From positions 11,969,576 through 12,033,575 of the forward strand of contig JASKMD010000003.1 of the NCBI GenBank assembly GCA_030144725.1: a DNA stretch of 64,000 nt, given 5' to 3'. Position 1 is the first letter of the stretch; every line of letters begins with the position of its first letter. Below are positions 11,290 to 21,437 of the stretch, in pieces. The notes under the pieces were generated by a model. The model did no database searches. It saw only the letters and a list, made by a program, of their open reading frames with translations, and was not told the origin of the DNA. This stretch comes from Haematococcus lacustris (Eukaryota > Chlorophyta > Chlorophyceae > Chlamydomonadales > Haematococcaceae). The translations under genes were made by a program, and so were the position numbers.

Positions 11290-11790
11290 GCCGGCCCCAC
11301 CATCAATGCCCCGCCTGTACTCTGCAGCCCGGTGCAGCCTCTGCCTGACCTTGGGCAGCCGGTCATTGACCAGCTTGTAGCCCTGCTGGTACTCCTTGCC
11401 AACGGGGGGCAGGGCCTTCAGGTCCTTCTAGCTGCACAGCTCCAAGGGGCGCTGCTTGCTCTCCCCAATGCGCTGGAAGTTCAGGCACGGGTTGGTGTCC
11501 CGGTCCAGCCACCTGCCCCATTGGGGGGCCTGGGGTTGTGGCACTGCGCCAGGTGGGGGCTGGGCTGGGGGCTGGTCCTGGGCTGCGGGAGGGGGCTGGG
11601 CCTAGGCAGGGGCAGGGTGGTCCTGGGCAGGGGGGACTGGGGGAGGGGCATGGGGTCCTGGGCAGGGGCAGGGGGGTCCTGGACAGGGGCAGGGTGGTGC
11701 TCAGCTGGGGGAGGGGGAGGGGGGTTGGGCGGCACCTCATGGCACCACTTCAGGCCCCGCACACACTTAGCATGCCGCAGGCTCCAAGCT
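11290..11790 (-). pseudogene. TnpB/Fanzor-like nuclease relic, minus strand
   Basis: Read on the minus strand, the piece gives CVRGLKWC, then a Pro-rich linker from a C-rich repeat, then GRWLDRDTNPCLNFQRIGES, KQRPLELCS, an in-frame stop, and VGKEYQQGYKL. This matches the C-terminal order of the other copies: the second half of the zinc-ribbon-like segment, the RuvC-III-like DRD motif, then the P-L-E-L and K-E-Y blocks. The stop and altered residues (DTNPCLN for DCNAALN) mark it as dead. Confidence 0.6.
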
Positions 11791-11954
11791 GGGCGCACAG
11801 GCAGCTGCTACTGGTGTGCCTTGGGCAACCGTTTGTAACCCATTGTTAGTGAACCCTATGACAGGGTATTCCCTTCGGTTTGCTGACTGGACATCTTGGA
11901 CCCTAGCACATCCTGCACCCCAGCACATAAACAGTTGGTAACCACAAGCAACCA

Positions 11955-12115
11955 GCTGAGACCGCCAGCACAGCTTTTGCGGGCACCACTTGCAATCCCA
12001 ACGAGTTGCATGTTCAGTGCGGGATTGCAGTCCTTGTCAACTCACCTGCCTGGTTGCGGTGCTGGTAGCCTTGCCAGCCTTGGCAGCCTTGCCCTTGCCT
12101 CCGCCCGTATATAGC
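11955..12115 (-). pseudogene. TnpB/Fanzor-like nuclease relic, short piece
   Basis: On the minus strand the Lys/Ala-rich linker (GKGKAAKAGKAT) is followed by a frameshifted version of the GRWLDRDCNAALNMQ block, with a stop inside it. It is separated from the previous relic by about 170 bases of unrelated sequence and lies in the same orientation. Confidence 0.5.
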
Positions 12116-12404
12116 GTGTTTTGAGAGAGGGGCTTCTGCCTGGGGCGCGGCCTGCTCCCACCACTCCTATGCCGATGCAGTGTTGATCACTAAGGTTGAC
12201 GTTCCTTCTCATGCAAGACATATCCCGCAAGGGCAGTGGCCTGGGAGTGGTCTTCCAGTTTGGGTGATACAGGTGGTGCTTACCACCAATTTGCTGGCAG
12301 CACCATGACAGCAGCATTGGCAGAAACTCTGGTTTAGGAAGGGCAGGGAGATAGAGTATGGAATGACATGGGAGTGATACTGCCTGCAAGCACACAGCCA
12401 GGCA

Positions 12405-12800
12405 CCACAGCCAGGCAGGTGGGTAGACCGGGACTGCAATGCAGCATTGAACATGCAGCGCATGGGGAAGAGCAGATGGCGCCCGCTGGAGCTGTGCTAC
12501 TGGCCAGAGCAGGGTAAGCTGCCAGCCAAGGGAAAGGAGTACCCTGACCTGGGGGTACAAGCGGGTGCGAGACAAGCCACCCGAGGCGCAGCAGTAGCAG
12601 CAGCAGCAGCCTGCTGGGGCGCAGTAGTGTGTGCCCTATCTTGAGTTGTTCTCAGCTAACGGATAGTGCATGCAGGTCATGCCAACTCTACATCGTAACC
12701 CTCGTGGTCAGGCAATAGTGTAGGCGGTAGGCGCCCATGCCCATGTGTATGCCATGTATATGCCATGTGCATGGGAACTCCACACAGCCCATTACCACCA
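12405..12800 (+). pseudogene. TnpB/Fanzor-like 3' fragment with element right end
   Basis: On the plus strand this reads DRDCNAALNMQRMGKSRWRP, LELCYWPEQGKLPAKGKEYP, then a frameshift and a stop near 12,597. Downstream it continues into the family's shared 3' flank: agtgcatg...catgccaactcta, ggcaatagtgtaggcggtag, the atgtgtatgcc repeat and gggaactccacaca, ending near 12,787. The RuvC-III-like aspartate block is intact; everything upstream is missing. It faces the opposite way from the two relics just before it. Confidence 0.6.
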
Positions 12801-13610
12801 TTTGAGTCGGGCCACTAGTGGTCCCTAGTGATCCCGCTAGTGGCCACTACTGGTCCGGCTCAAATGGAGGTAATGAGGGACAAGGGAACTGAAAACAGGA
12901 GTGTGCCGGCACCCTCAGCTGGGTCATGCCGGTCAGTCTGCCTGGCTTGTAATGTCTAGCATACATGCAGAGCATCTCGGCTGCTTTCAAGGCCACAACT
13001 CGCCTTTTGCCAGAAGAGGTCCGGAGTAGATCAGTGCCTCTGTAGGTACCAGAGTAGGTCAGGGCTTCTTGAAGTGCAGTGCGATGCCTCGCAGGTGCGA
13101 TCGGGGCAGCGCCTTCATTAAGTGGGTAGCAGGAGGTCAGGCCCTAGGACACAGGCTGGACAAATTAAACGGAGGGTTTATGGGCTACAACCCTACACAC
13201 GGCCACAACACTTACAGGGTTGCAGGGCCCAGAGGCTCATCATAGCTGCATGCGCTTAACACATCTTGCGTCCGAGAAGGGCCTCGGCAAATGGCCCTTC
13301 TGCCAAAACCATCTGGTTTCTAACATCGAAGGCAAGGGGTAGTGCACAGCCTTGCATACTCACACCTCGCCACACCCGGGGTATGCCACTAATTGCGCTG
13401 CCCTCTGCGAGGCGGTCATGCCCGCCAATCAGGCGGCTTGCTGTCATGCAAGCTGGCTGGGTGTGTTGTTTACCCATCAGCCAGCTTATCCACCCCCCTA
13501 GACGGCGCAATTCTGTGCCAGACTCGCATCCGCAACAACTCACGATTGATTTTCGACTTGCATGCACCTGTGCACCTAGCCGCGCAGTGCGTGCACAACT
13601 CTTGGAGCAT
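12801..13610. other. Intergenic / 3' flank, no gene recognised
   Basis: An imperfect local inverted repeat (about 12,805-12,870) contains actagtggtccctagtgatc, flanked by related text on both sides (gagtcgggccacta ... ccactactggtccggctc). A minus-strand TGTAA (ttaca at about 13,214) may serve the thioesterase gene ending at 13611. No coding was supported. Confidence 0.4.
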
Positions 13611-15129
13611 TTATTCCAGGTGTTGCAACAACAGCTTCCGACCATGCATCCAAAGCCGCTTCTCTTGCGCCGTTTCCGGTATCACCGGCGCCACCGGCTT
13701 CACCTCCGGCTGCGGCGCTGACTGCGGCATCGGTGATACGGCAGACCGGAACGTGCACCAATACGAGTGCGTGTGCACGAGCGCGTGACTGGCCGGCGTG
13801 ACCTCGTGGTCCTCTACGGCTGCGTCCGCAGCTTTGCCTTCCGGGCCGGCGGGAGGGTGCTGGCAGCGCGCTACCACATGCACACACACCTAACATCGAA
13901 GGCATGGTAGAATGAGGCAGGGTCAGGGGCAGGAGGAGAGGCAGGGGAAGGGTTAGGGTGAGGGCAGGACGAGGGGCAGGGGAATGAGAGCGGCGAGGTG
14001 GACAGTGAAGACCAGTGGTAAAGGCAGGCAGCAACACCATCGAGCTCATGCCGCACCAGTCAGCCAAGCAGCCACTGGCACTGTTGCCTTCCCCAGGAGC
14101 AGGCAACTGCTGGCATTTGGCCTAAGCGTCACAGCAATGAAGGCCTGGCGCATAACCAAGCCCCACCAGTGTGCGAGGGGACTGAGTTTTCCCCTCCTCC
14201 TGTCAACAGCCCCATGCGGAGGGTGCCTAGTGTCTTGTGTGGCGTATGACCCAACCTGAGTGTTTTAGTGTTTGGCTGGGGAGTGAGAGTGTGGGACACA
14301 GGAAGGGTCCCCACACCAGGAGTTCATGCCCTTCAGCCTGACCCCGGCTTACCAGCTGCCCCTTAGTGCACACCACTGCTGCTGTGAGGTGCAGCAGGGC
14401 ACCTAAGGGCACCAGGGCTTTAAAGGGCACGTCCTGCAGGCAACATTACACTCGCTCTCACGCCTTCACACTTCCTCATTGCGTCACGTTTGCTGCAGGC
14501 CCCTAAACAGGAACCTAAACACTGTAGCCTATGCCCTGTTGCAAAAAAGGCGTTGTTGTGCATGTTAACCAGGGGCTGGGGTGCATGTGTGGCTACTGCT
14601 GCTACTGCTGCCGCCACCACCTGACCTGCATGGCCACCAGCTGCACGCCTTGGCCCTCCCACTGGCCCTCTCCTGGCCCCTGACAGTGGCGACTGGCGGC
14701 AGCTTGACCCAGAGCTAGGCCGTAGCGCAGCAGCTGGCCCCCATACACGGTGCCAGTGGTGTTGCGATCCTAGGGCAGCAGCAGGCCAGGCCAGGTCAGA
14801 TCAGGTCAGGTCAGATCAGGTCAGATCAGGTCAGATCAGGCCAGGTCAGGTCAGGTCAGGTCAGGCAGGCTTGAGCAGATAGGGGCGTGGCAGGGTGGGG
14901 CAAGGCGGGGCAGCCTGGCAACAATTGAACATCACTGCAGGCTGGGGTAAGGTGTGCTGCGGTGCGGATAATCCAGGAGTCTATGCGGGCGCAATGAAGG
15001 CTACGTCAGGGTCATGGCATACCTGGTGCTTAGTGCGCCAGGAGTGGTTGATGCGGGTAAGTTTAACAGGGACAGCTGTCCTAGGCTGCCCCTGTTTCTG
15101 CACCCCTGGCTGCCCCAGCTCCCTTTCCA

Positions 15130-15166
<37 letters not shown>

Positions 15167-18100
15167 CCCATGGTACTGAGGGGCGTGCTGCGCTTGCTGT
15201 CCCGCCATGACCTGCTCAAACACTTCAGCCTCCAGTGCAGTGAGTGGGCCCTCATCCTCAGGCTGGTGCCTGCACAGGGTGTGGGGGCAGGCTGCACTAG
15301 AGGTAGGGCTGAACGGTGCAGGGCCAGCAACAGCTGGAGGCATACATGTGCAGCCACCAGCAGCAGCGGCGGCGGCGGCTGCAGCAAAGATGGCACAGGC
15401 AGTGGCGGTGGCGGTGGCAGTGGTAGCGGCAGTGGCGGAGCAGTGGCGATGGCAGCAGACGCCGCCGCAGCAGCGCCACCCACACTATACAGGTGACCAA
15501 CATAGCCACAAGTGGCACTACGCAGGCTGTAGTGTCGCCCAGCTGCTTGGCTGCTATCCGCAGACCCTGAGGAAGCACTAGGCATGAATCCAGGAGCCAA
15601 GCAGAAACCAGCAGCCAAGCAGGTGCCATACCCCAATCTCAGGATGTAGGTCAGAGTTGCAATAGGTGCTCATGAATTTAGGGAGCAGGGCAGCAAGACT
15701 GAACAAATTAGTGACGCTTAGCTGAGCAAGCCGTGCCCCAAAGCTGCAGCTCAGGAGTGCAATAGGTACTCAGGGGTTCAAGAAACAGGGCTGCAAGACT
15801 GACCACAGAGACACAGAAACACACAGACACAAGTGCCCCAAAGGGTTCGCTTCATTCCAGCCTACCCACCCCTATGCAAGACAGTAAACACTTCAGGGAC
15901 AGAGACGCGAGGATGGGACATACATGCCAATGTTGGAAGCCACACTGTTACGTTACACGCTGTGATGCCTGATCATTTGCGATCCCACGCCCTTGTATGC
16001 CCCAGCACCGTTTGTGTCCCCGACTTGTTTGTGTCCCGACTTGTTAGTGTTTGTGCCTAACCTGGTGCCACCATGTCAACCACCTTGTGTGTGCCTTGTG
16101 TGCATGGCTGCAGTTGGAGGAGGACATGGCTGAGGTGTCCATGCAGCGCCATGGGCAGGCCAAGCAGCTGGTGGTCTTCTTTGGAGCAGCTAGCATTGGC
16201 ACCAGGGGAGGCTGGGGTGCTGATGCAGTGCTGCGGGCCTGCCGCAAGGTGTTGTGCAGGCCCAGGGGCACAGACCAGCGGCGGGGTAGGGTGGTGCTTG
16301 TGGATGAGCACCGCACCACCCGGGTCAGCTCAGCAGTGAATGGCCAGCAGCCCTGTGAGAGGCAGCTGAACAAGCGCAGGGCCACCAGGCCTGCAAACTG
16401 GAAGCCACCAGCAGGGCAGGTGGAACAGCGCTTGCTGCGCCCAGCCTGGAGCCAGCAGCGTGACCAGCCAGTGCGGGGCATGATGTGGTGCCCGGTAGTG
16501 GCCCCCCGCAAGCCCCCACAGGCCCCATGCAGCAGCCAGGCAGCCACACAGGCAGCAGCCTCAGAGCCTGGGCCCAGCACTCCCCTGCCAGCCAAGCGCA
16601 GCAAGCGCACCAAGGCTGAGCAGGCAGCTGAGCCCAGCCAGCCCACCAAGGGCAAAGGCAAGGGCCAGGGCAAGGCTGCCAAGGCAAAGCCAGCACCACA
16701 GCCAGGCAGGTGGCTGGACAGGGACTGCAACGCAGCATTGAACATGCAGCGCATTGACCCCCCTCCCTCCTCACCTGCTGCCGTGCTCTTGACCCCCCTC
16801 CCTCCTCACCTGCTGCCGTGCTCTTGACCCCCCTCCCTCCTCACCTGCTGCCGTGCTCTTGACCCCCCTCCCCCTCACCTGCTGCTGCGCCGTGCAGCCT
16901 GCCTCTCTGCCGCTTCCTGGGCCAGGGCTTGCTCCTCCCCATTGCGCAGCTGCAGGCCGGGCACAGGGGCAGCGGAGCGCATGCTGGGGTCACGGCTGGC
17001 CATGACAAAGCGCGCCCAGGCCACAAGGCCCGCCTGGCCTGGGCGTCCAGGGGTGGGTGCGGGGGCAGGCTGAGGGTGGGAGCTCAAGGTTAGCCTGCTG
17101 CTGCTCCTGCTGCTGCTGCTGCTGCTTGCAGGCTCATGGTCTGACCAGGGCCCAGTTATGTCAGGATGATCCATGGTGCTCCTGCTGCTGCTGCCGCTGC
17201 TCCTGCCGCTGCTGCTCCTGCCGCTGCTGCTGCTGCTGCTTGCAGGCTCATGGTCTGACCAGGGCCCAGTTATGTCAGGATGATCCATGGTGCTCCTGCT
17301 GCTGCTGCTGCTGCTGCCGCCATTGACATCGCTTGGGGTGGGGTGGGCAGTGTCAGTGGTGATGGGGGAGGGGGTGAGGGGTGGGGGAGTGCTCAGCTCC
17401 ACCAGAACCTCCAGGCTGCTGCGCCCCACCCAGATCACCTGCCCGGTCATCAACAGGTCACACCCAGCCTGGCTATGCACTGACTGTAAGGCCTGCAAGG
17501 GGTGAAGTGGTGGGGGCGGCAGGCCTGGGGGCGGCAAGGGTGGGGGTTGCTGCAGCTTCAACGGCGAGGTTGTCATCGCCATGTCTGGGGGTGCTGGCAT
17601 CTCCGGTGGCTGCTGCTCTGCGTGCCTCTGATGGCTGCTGCTGGTCCCCGGCTGAGGTCTGGCAGGTGGCTGTGGGGCTGGGGCAGCAGTGAGGGGTGGC
17701 GTGGCAGGAGAAGGTTGGGGGATGGGTGTGGGTGGGTGCGTGTGCTGCAACCAGATCAGGCGTTCTAGGTAGGCGGTCAGCAGCGTGTTGGGGGTGGGCC
17801 CCACATGGCGGCTGGCTACATCAGCTGCAGGCCGGCAGCCAGGCAGGAGGCAAGGCAAAGCAGCATAGTGAACAAAGAGGCATCTGCCCTGCCCCTGCCA
17901 CCGCCCCCTGCCCTGTCCCCGCCCCTGATGCCACCCTCAGGCCCTGCCCCTGTCCCTGCCCCTACCACACCCCCTGGCCCCGCCCGTACCTAGCCTCATC
18001 CACACCTCTTCCTAGCGGCTGGTGGCAGCTGACCTGCAAACGTGTCCAGGTCTCCCAGGAAGAGTGGGATGTCATAGACCAGGCGCTGCGGCTCCTCCCC

Positions 18101-18963
18101 ACACGCACCGCCCCCGCCTGCATGCAGCGCAGCCTGTTCAGCACACAAGCAGACAGGCACGCTGGTCGCCCATGTGTATGCCATGTGTATGCCATGTGCA
18201 TGCCATGTGCATGGGAACTGCACACAGACAACACCACTTTGTAGTGGTCCACGCCTAGTGGTCTACGTCAAGGTGGGCCCTAGTGAGGGTCGAGGTGCTG
18301 GTTGCGCTGGTGGCCCTAGTGAGCGTCAAGGCCTCCGGGCTCAGCCAGCAGCACAGCGGGCAGCGAGGGAGCAGGCTGTGCAGGAGGTGGTGTGCAGGAG
18401 CTGGGTGGTGGGGCTGGGAGTGGGGGGATGCTGGGAGGAGGTGGGACATGCCATATGCTTGCATGGAACATGGTGGGTTACATAGAGTTACGGCTGCATG
18501 GTTGGCATCAGGGGGGCCTTACTTGGACTTGCTGCGTCTGTTGAGGTGGCTGGAGGCAAGGTGTGGAGCGCCAGCAGTTCAGGCCGGCTGGCAAAGGGAT
18601 AGCGCAGCTGCAGCAGCGAATCTGAAGAGGTCCGCTGGCCGGGGTCAGCCTGCACAGCCAGGAGCTGCACCCTGGCTGACCTGACGAGTAGTCCCTCCAG
18701 CACGTGCCAAAGTGTAGTTGCGCTATGGCTGCACATTGAGGGCTGCGAGTCTTGGACAGACTTACTTGGACGGGCTGGCTTCCGCTGACAGACATGGTCT
18801 CCGCGGGGGCGCTCACGACGCATTGCTGTAGCACTCCAGTTCTACCTTGGAACTCGGAGATGGGGGAGCTATGCGGAAGCAGCGAGGCTGGCAGGGCGCA
18901 CCAAGCAACGTCCTTGAGGGTAGGGAGCCGCGCCATAGCTACAGCTGCCATGCTTGGGCGCAT
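13611..18963 (-). CDS. Acyl-CoA thioesterase, double HotDog, ACOT9/10 type
   Basis: It hydrolyses acyl-CoA to free acid and CoA; animal relatives are mitochondrial. Exons are 18963-18766, 18649-18523, 18117-18034, 17824-16879, 15269-15005, 14769-14626, 14433-14353 and 13889-13611. The phases close to 707 residues, versus about 440 for animal ACOT9; the excess is Ser/Gln/Pro-rich insert in exons 4 and 5. HotDog 1 shows LRYPFASRPEL, FLGDLDTFA, TGQVIWVGRSSLEV and FVMASRDPSMRSAAPV. HotDog 2 shows DRNTTGTVYGGQLLRYG, then DVPFKALVPLGALLHL, and the C-terminal PVIPETAQEKRLW. The N-terminus could be an organelle-targeting peptide; ATGs at 18963 and 18951 are both possible. Introns hold foreign DNA: a nuclease-like copy in intron 4 and a solo element end in intron 2. 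Confidence 0.87.
14784..14872. repeat. GGTCA-type pentamer/decamer tandem repeat
   Basis: Tandem aggtcagatc/aggtcaggtc units (5- and 10-bp periodicity) lie in the thioesterase intron between exons 5 and 6. A related ggtcagg run reappears at 62,386-62,470 in an AXR1 intron. Confidence 0.85.
15655..15725. repeat. Dispersed 70-bp repeat (partner at 30,575-30,648)
   Basis: The phrase gttgcaataggtgctcatga and what follows (to about acgcttagctgag) recurs almost unchanged at 30,575-30,648. A shorter relative (ggagtgcaataggtactcag) begins at 15,756. The partner sits 14 bases past the right end of the nuclease-like element at 30,561; this copy precedes the nuclease-like copy at 16.1 kb. It may therefore be an outer part of that element. 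Confidence 0.7.
16080..16755 (+). pseudogene. TnpB/Fanzor-like C-terminal half, inserted antisense in thioesterase intron 4
   Basis: An acceptor-like ctgcag (16,107-16,112) is followed by an intact frame. In order it shows LEEDMAEVSMQ, KQLVVFFGAASIGTRGGWGA, VVLVDEHRTTRVSS, the VRGMMWCP block, a Lys-rich linker and WLDRDCNAALNMQRI. The order matches the end of TnpB/Fanzor nucleases: the FFG.A strand, the DE.RTS-like motif that starts the zinc ribbon, a second ribbon half, and the RuvC-III aspartate. Most zinc-ribbon cysteines are absent (VSS where CxxC is expected). The frame loses its last ~50 residues where the 35-bp repeats begin at 16,756. The N-terminal half is missing, so this copy is not functional. 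Confidence 0.62.
16756..16885. repeat. 35-bp tandem repeat, about 3.7 copies, each carrying a splice-donor-like site
   Basis: The unit starts gacccccctccctcctcacc and recurs at 16,756, 16,791, 16,826 and (diverged) 16,861. On the minus strand each unit reads cagcag|gtgagg, and the last (16,879) is the real donor of thioesterase exon 4. The array therefore looks like tandem duplication of an exon-intron junction. Confidence 0.85.
17130..17310. repeat. 115-bp direct duplication inside thioesterase exon 4
   Basis: The block ctcatggtctgaccagggcc to ccatggtgctcctgctgctg occurs at about 17,132 and again at about 17,247. It encodes two copies of STMDHPDITGPWSDHEPAS separated by poly-Ser. The frame is kept, so the protein carries an internal repeat. 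Confidence 0.85.
18166..18302 (+). mobile_element. Solo right end of the nuclease-like element (thioesterase intron 2)
   Basis: This contains the atgtgtatgcc tandem units, then gggaactgcacacagacaac, the tagtggtccacgcctagtg phrase and the closing gaggtgctgg. This is the same order as the right ends at 30,400-30,561 and 46,130-46,299. No coding part is attached. Confidence 0.65.
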
Positions 18964-19989
18964 CGCGGATGGCGAATGAGGGTGGGATTGTGTGCGGCTT
19001 GCATGTGTGTTGCATGTCCTAGAAGTCATGTCTCTGGCGAGCTGTACACTTATGCGCACAACATATCACACAGGCAACCTCGCAATCGCGACGACGATAC
19101 AATGATCGGAAACTACTTGTGTTATCTTTGAGTGCACTCCCACGAGATCCATCAGCCATGTCTTTTCATTACAATGGACCTTTTTCTGAAACATCGTTGA
19201 ATTCAAAGATAATTTAAACCTTCTTATGAAATTTGCCGAGGTTGGGCAGCAGCTTAGCGACCGCCAACCGCACTACGTGCTACGTCGAAGTGCGCTTCAG
19301 ATTTGGGGCCACCAAGGAGGCGTTGAGGCGCGGTAGGTTGCTAACACACTTTTTTAAGTTACTTGTAATTACTTCAGTTATCTACGAGGACCCCCGCACG
19401 TGGGCACCGAAGGCAAGATTGCTGGAGATTATTGAATCGAATTAGTCGTTGATGGTCGTTAGCCACCAGCGGGGCCCGCAACATTAGCACCACCATCAGC
19501 ACGGCCAGGAGCCTGCTCAATGGCGAGCCCCTCAACATCGAGGACGCATCGCCGTGATAGCGAACTGCGCCTGCCATGCCTAGCGAAGTGCTGCCATGTA
19601 TGCGGCGTTGAAGCCCAACGCATTTCGCCATCACCACCATGTTCATTGGCGCGATGGCCACTGCACACCACTCCGTGCCACTTTGCGGTGTCAAGATTTT
19701 AGCCCCGTTGCGTTCAGCGGTACAGCCTTACAGAAGGGGTGGGGCCATCTGTCCAGGCTGGTTACAATATGTATGCTGCCATCACAAACAAGTGGGCAGG
19801 AAGTGACGGTACAAGGCTGATGCACTGTTCTTACATCATGTTGAGGCATGACGTCGTTCTTACATCTTATACAACAACCAAAGCATAACAGCTGGGCTGT
19901 GTTGAGGTTTACCAATCTTACATGTTGAAAACATGGCTCAATTACTGCAACACACTTGCTGCCTGCTTCAGCCTGCAATGCATCACACC
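18964..19989. other. Upstream of thioesterase, no gene recognised
   Basis: This includes the presumed thioesterase promoter. A plus-strand open frame (19,233-19,445, ending APKARLLEIIESN) has no recognised family, and I do not call it a gene. Confidence 0.3.
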
Positions 19990-20740
19990 TGCAGGCTGTT
20001 GTTGCTGCTGCTGATGCTCATCCACTTCACTACACGTGCAGCTTGCTGCTGCTGCTGCTGTTGCTGCTCATCCACTGCACCACACATGCTGTCCACTGTG
20101 TCACAACCATGAGCGTGACTGTGCGGAATGCGTGACATGGACGAGCCTTGCAAGCATGACAGGCGGTTGTATCACGGTAGATGGTGATTAGTGGATGATG
20201 GTTGATGTGACCTGGTCACTGTGGATGGATTTGTGTGTGTATCCTGCGACTTGCATAACAGTTCTGACATGGTTGCATGGGGGTTTGGGTATTTGTAGTG
20301 GATTGGGATGCTGCGGCGGCAGCTTAGAAGACCTTACCAGCTGTCCGATGTAATCACGGGCACCCAAGTCTGGAGGTATTCTCAGCTCACTGCCATCGGC
20401 ATCTGAAGGCCGGCACCATACTGGTGACGGGTATCAGCTTTGCCTTGCTTGCTGCTAGTCGAGGCGTCCTTACTCATTCCGTTTGCTATCTTACATGCAC
20501 CACACATGCTGCTCAAACACTCCTGTTGCATCCTACTGTTGCTGCTCATCCACTGCACCACACATGCTGTCTGTTGCAGCCTGCATTGCAGCACACCTGC
20601 AGATTGCTGCTGATGCTCATCCACTGCACCACACCTGCATCCTACTGTTGCTGCGCATCCACTGCAACACACATGTTGCGTGTTGCGGCGTGTTGCAGCC
20701 CGCATTGCGGCACACCTGCAGCCTGGTGCATGTGCTGCAT
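19990..20740. repeat. Dispersed/tandem repeat of tgctcatccactgcaccac units
   Basis: The phrase gctgctcatccactgcaccacacatgctg, with CTG runs and cctgcattgcagcacacctg spacers, recurs at about 20,020, 20,067, 20,537, 20,610 and 20,657. Spacing is irregular and copies are imperfect. The region has no supported gene. Confidence 0.75.
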
Positions 20741-21437
20741 GTGCGTTCACTGCAAAGGCCAGTGCCAAGCACAATGCAATGCGCACCTGAACTCCTCATT
20801 TCCCCAGAACGGCTTCATCGAAAACTTGTAGAAGCAGCCCATACGGGGCATTCGCCTACACAAAGCACGCATTGCGTTGACGTGAAAGAGAGCGAGCATG
20901 TACTTGCTAGAAAAACTTACTGCGGGGGGGCGAGGTCGGCCACAAGAGGCAAGATCCAGCCGTGGCCGTCACTACACCCATTGCGGAGTATTTGCGATAT
21001 GGTAAAGGTCAAGCGAACGCCTCTGCGAACACTGACCAACACGCGGGCAAAACAAAACGTCATTCCTCTCATTCTAAGGCGAATCTTCAAATTATCTTCA
21101 AATAACTCGCGTTCAGAAAAAGGTCCAATATTGATAACTTGCATGACTTCATTCTAAGCCCATGTGCACCTTTGTAAGTACACCTTGCTTTGAAGTGCGT
21201 TGCAGAAAGTCCCGAACCCCTAGAGGGGGAGGGCGGCCAAGCAGCCTAGCGGCTGACGGCTTAAGCGGTGTAAGCCACATCATCATATGAAACTACTTGT
21301 GAAAACAATGAGGTGCTGTTTGGGGCCCGACATTTGACCATTCTAGGCGCACCCAGCTCGCTCACAGATGCAGCAGGAGTAAAGCATTGCACCCTAAATT
21401 GTATCTTGTCCTTAGCTTATGCAAGCATGGTGACGGG
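20741..21437. other. Intergenic, no firm gene
   Basis: A minus-strand open stretch (21,144-20,917, reading FARVLVSVRRGVRLTFTISQ) has a composition like coding sequence but no recognised family. It could be an isolated exon. Confidence 0.3.

Noticed and set aside
12209..12575. Minus-strand frames with CMFNAALQS and HLPGCGA (also near 16,750, 30,230 and 32,560)
   Set aside because: They are the antisense reading of the DRDCNAALN block and occur only where the nuclease-like family is present.
14784..14872. ggtca pentamer run as a nuclear-receptor-type response element
   Set aside because: It is a simple tandem repeat in an intron of an algal gene; such receptors are not expected there.
16051..16827. 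The 258-codon plus-strand frame as an ordinary host gene
   Set aside because: It lies antisense in a thioesterase intron, belongs to a dispersed repeat family and has lost its natural C-terminus to a tandem repeat.
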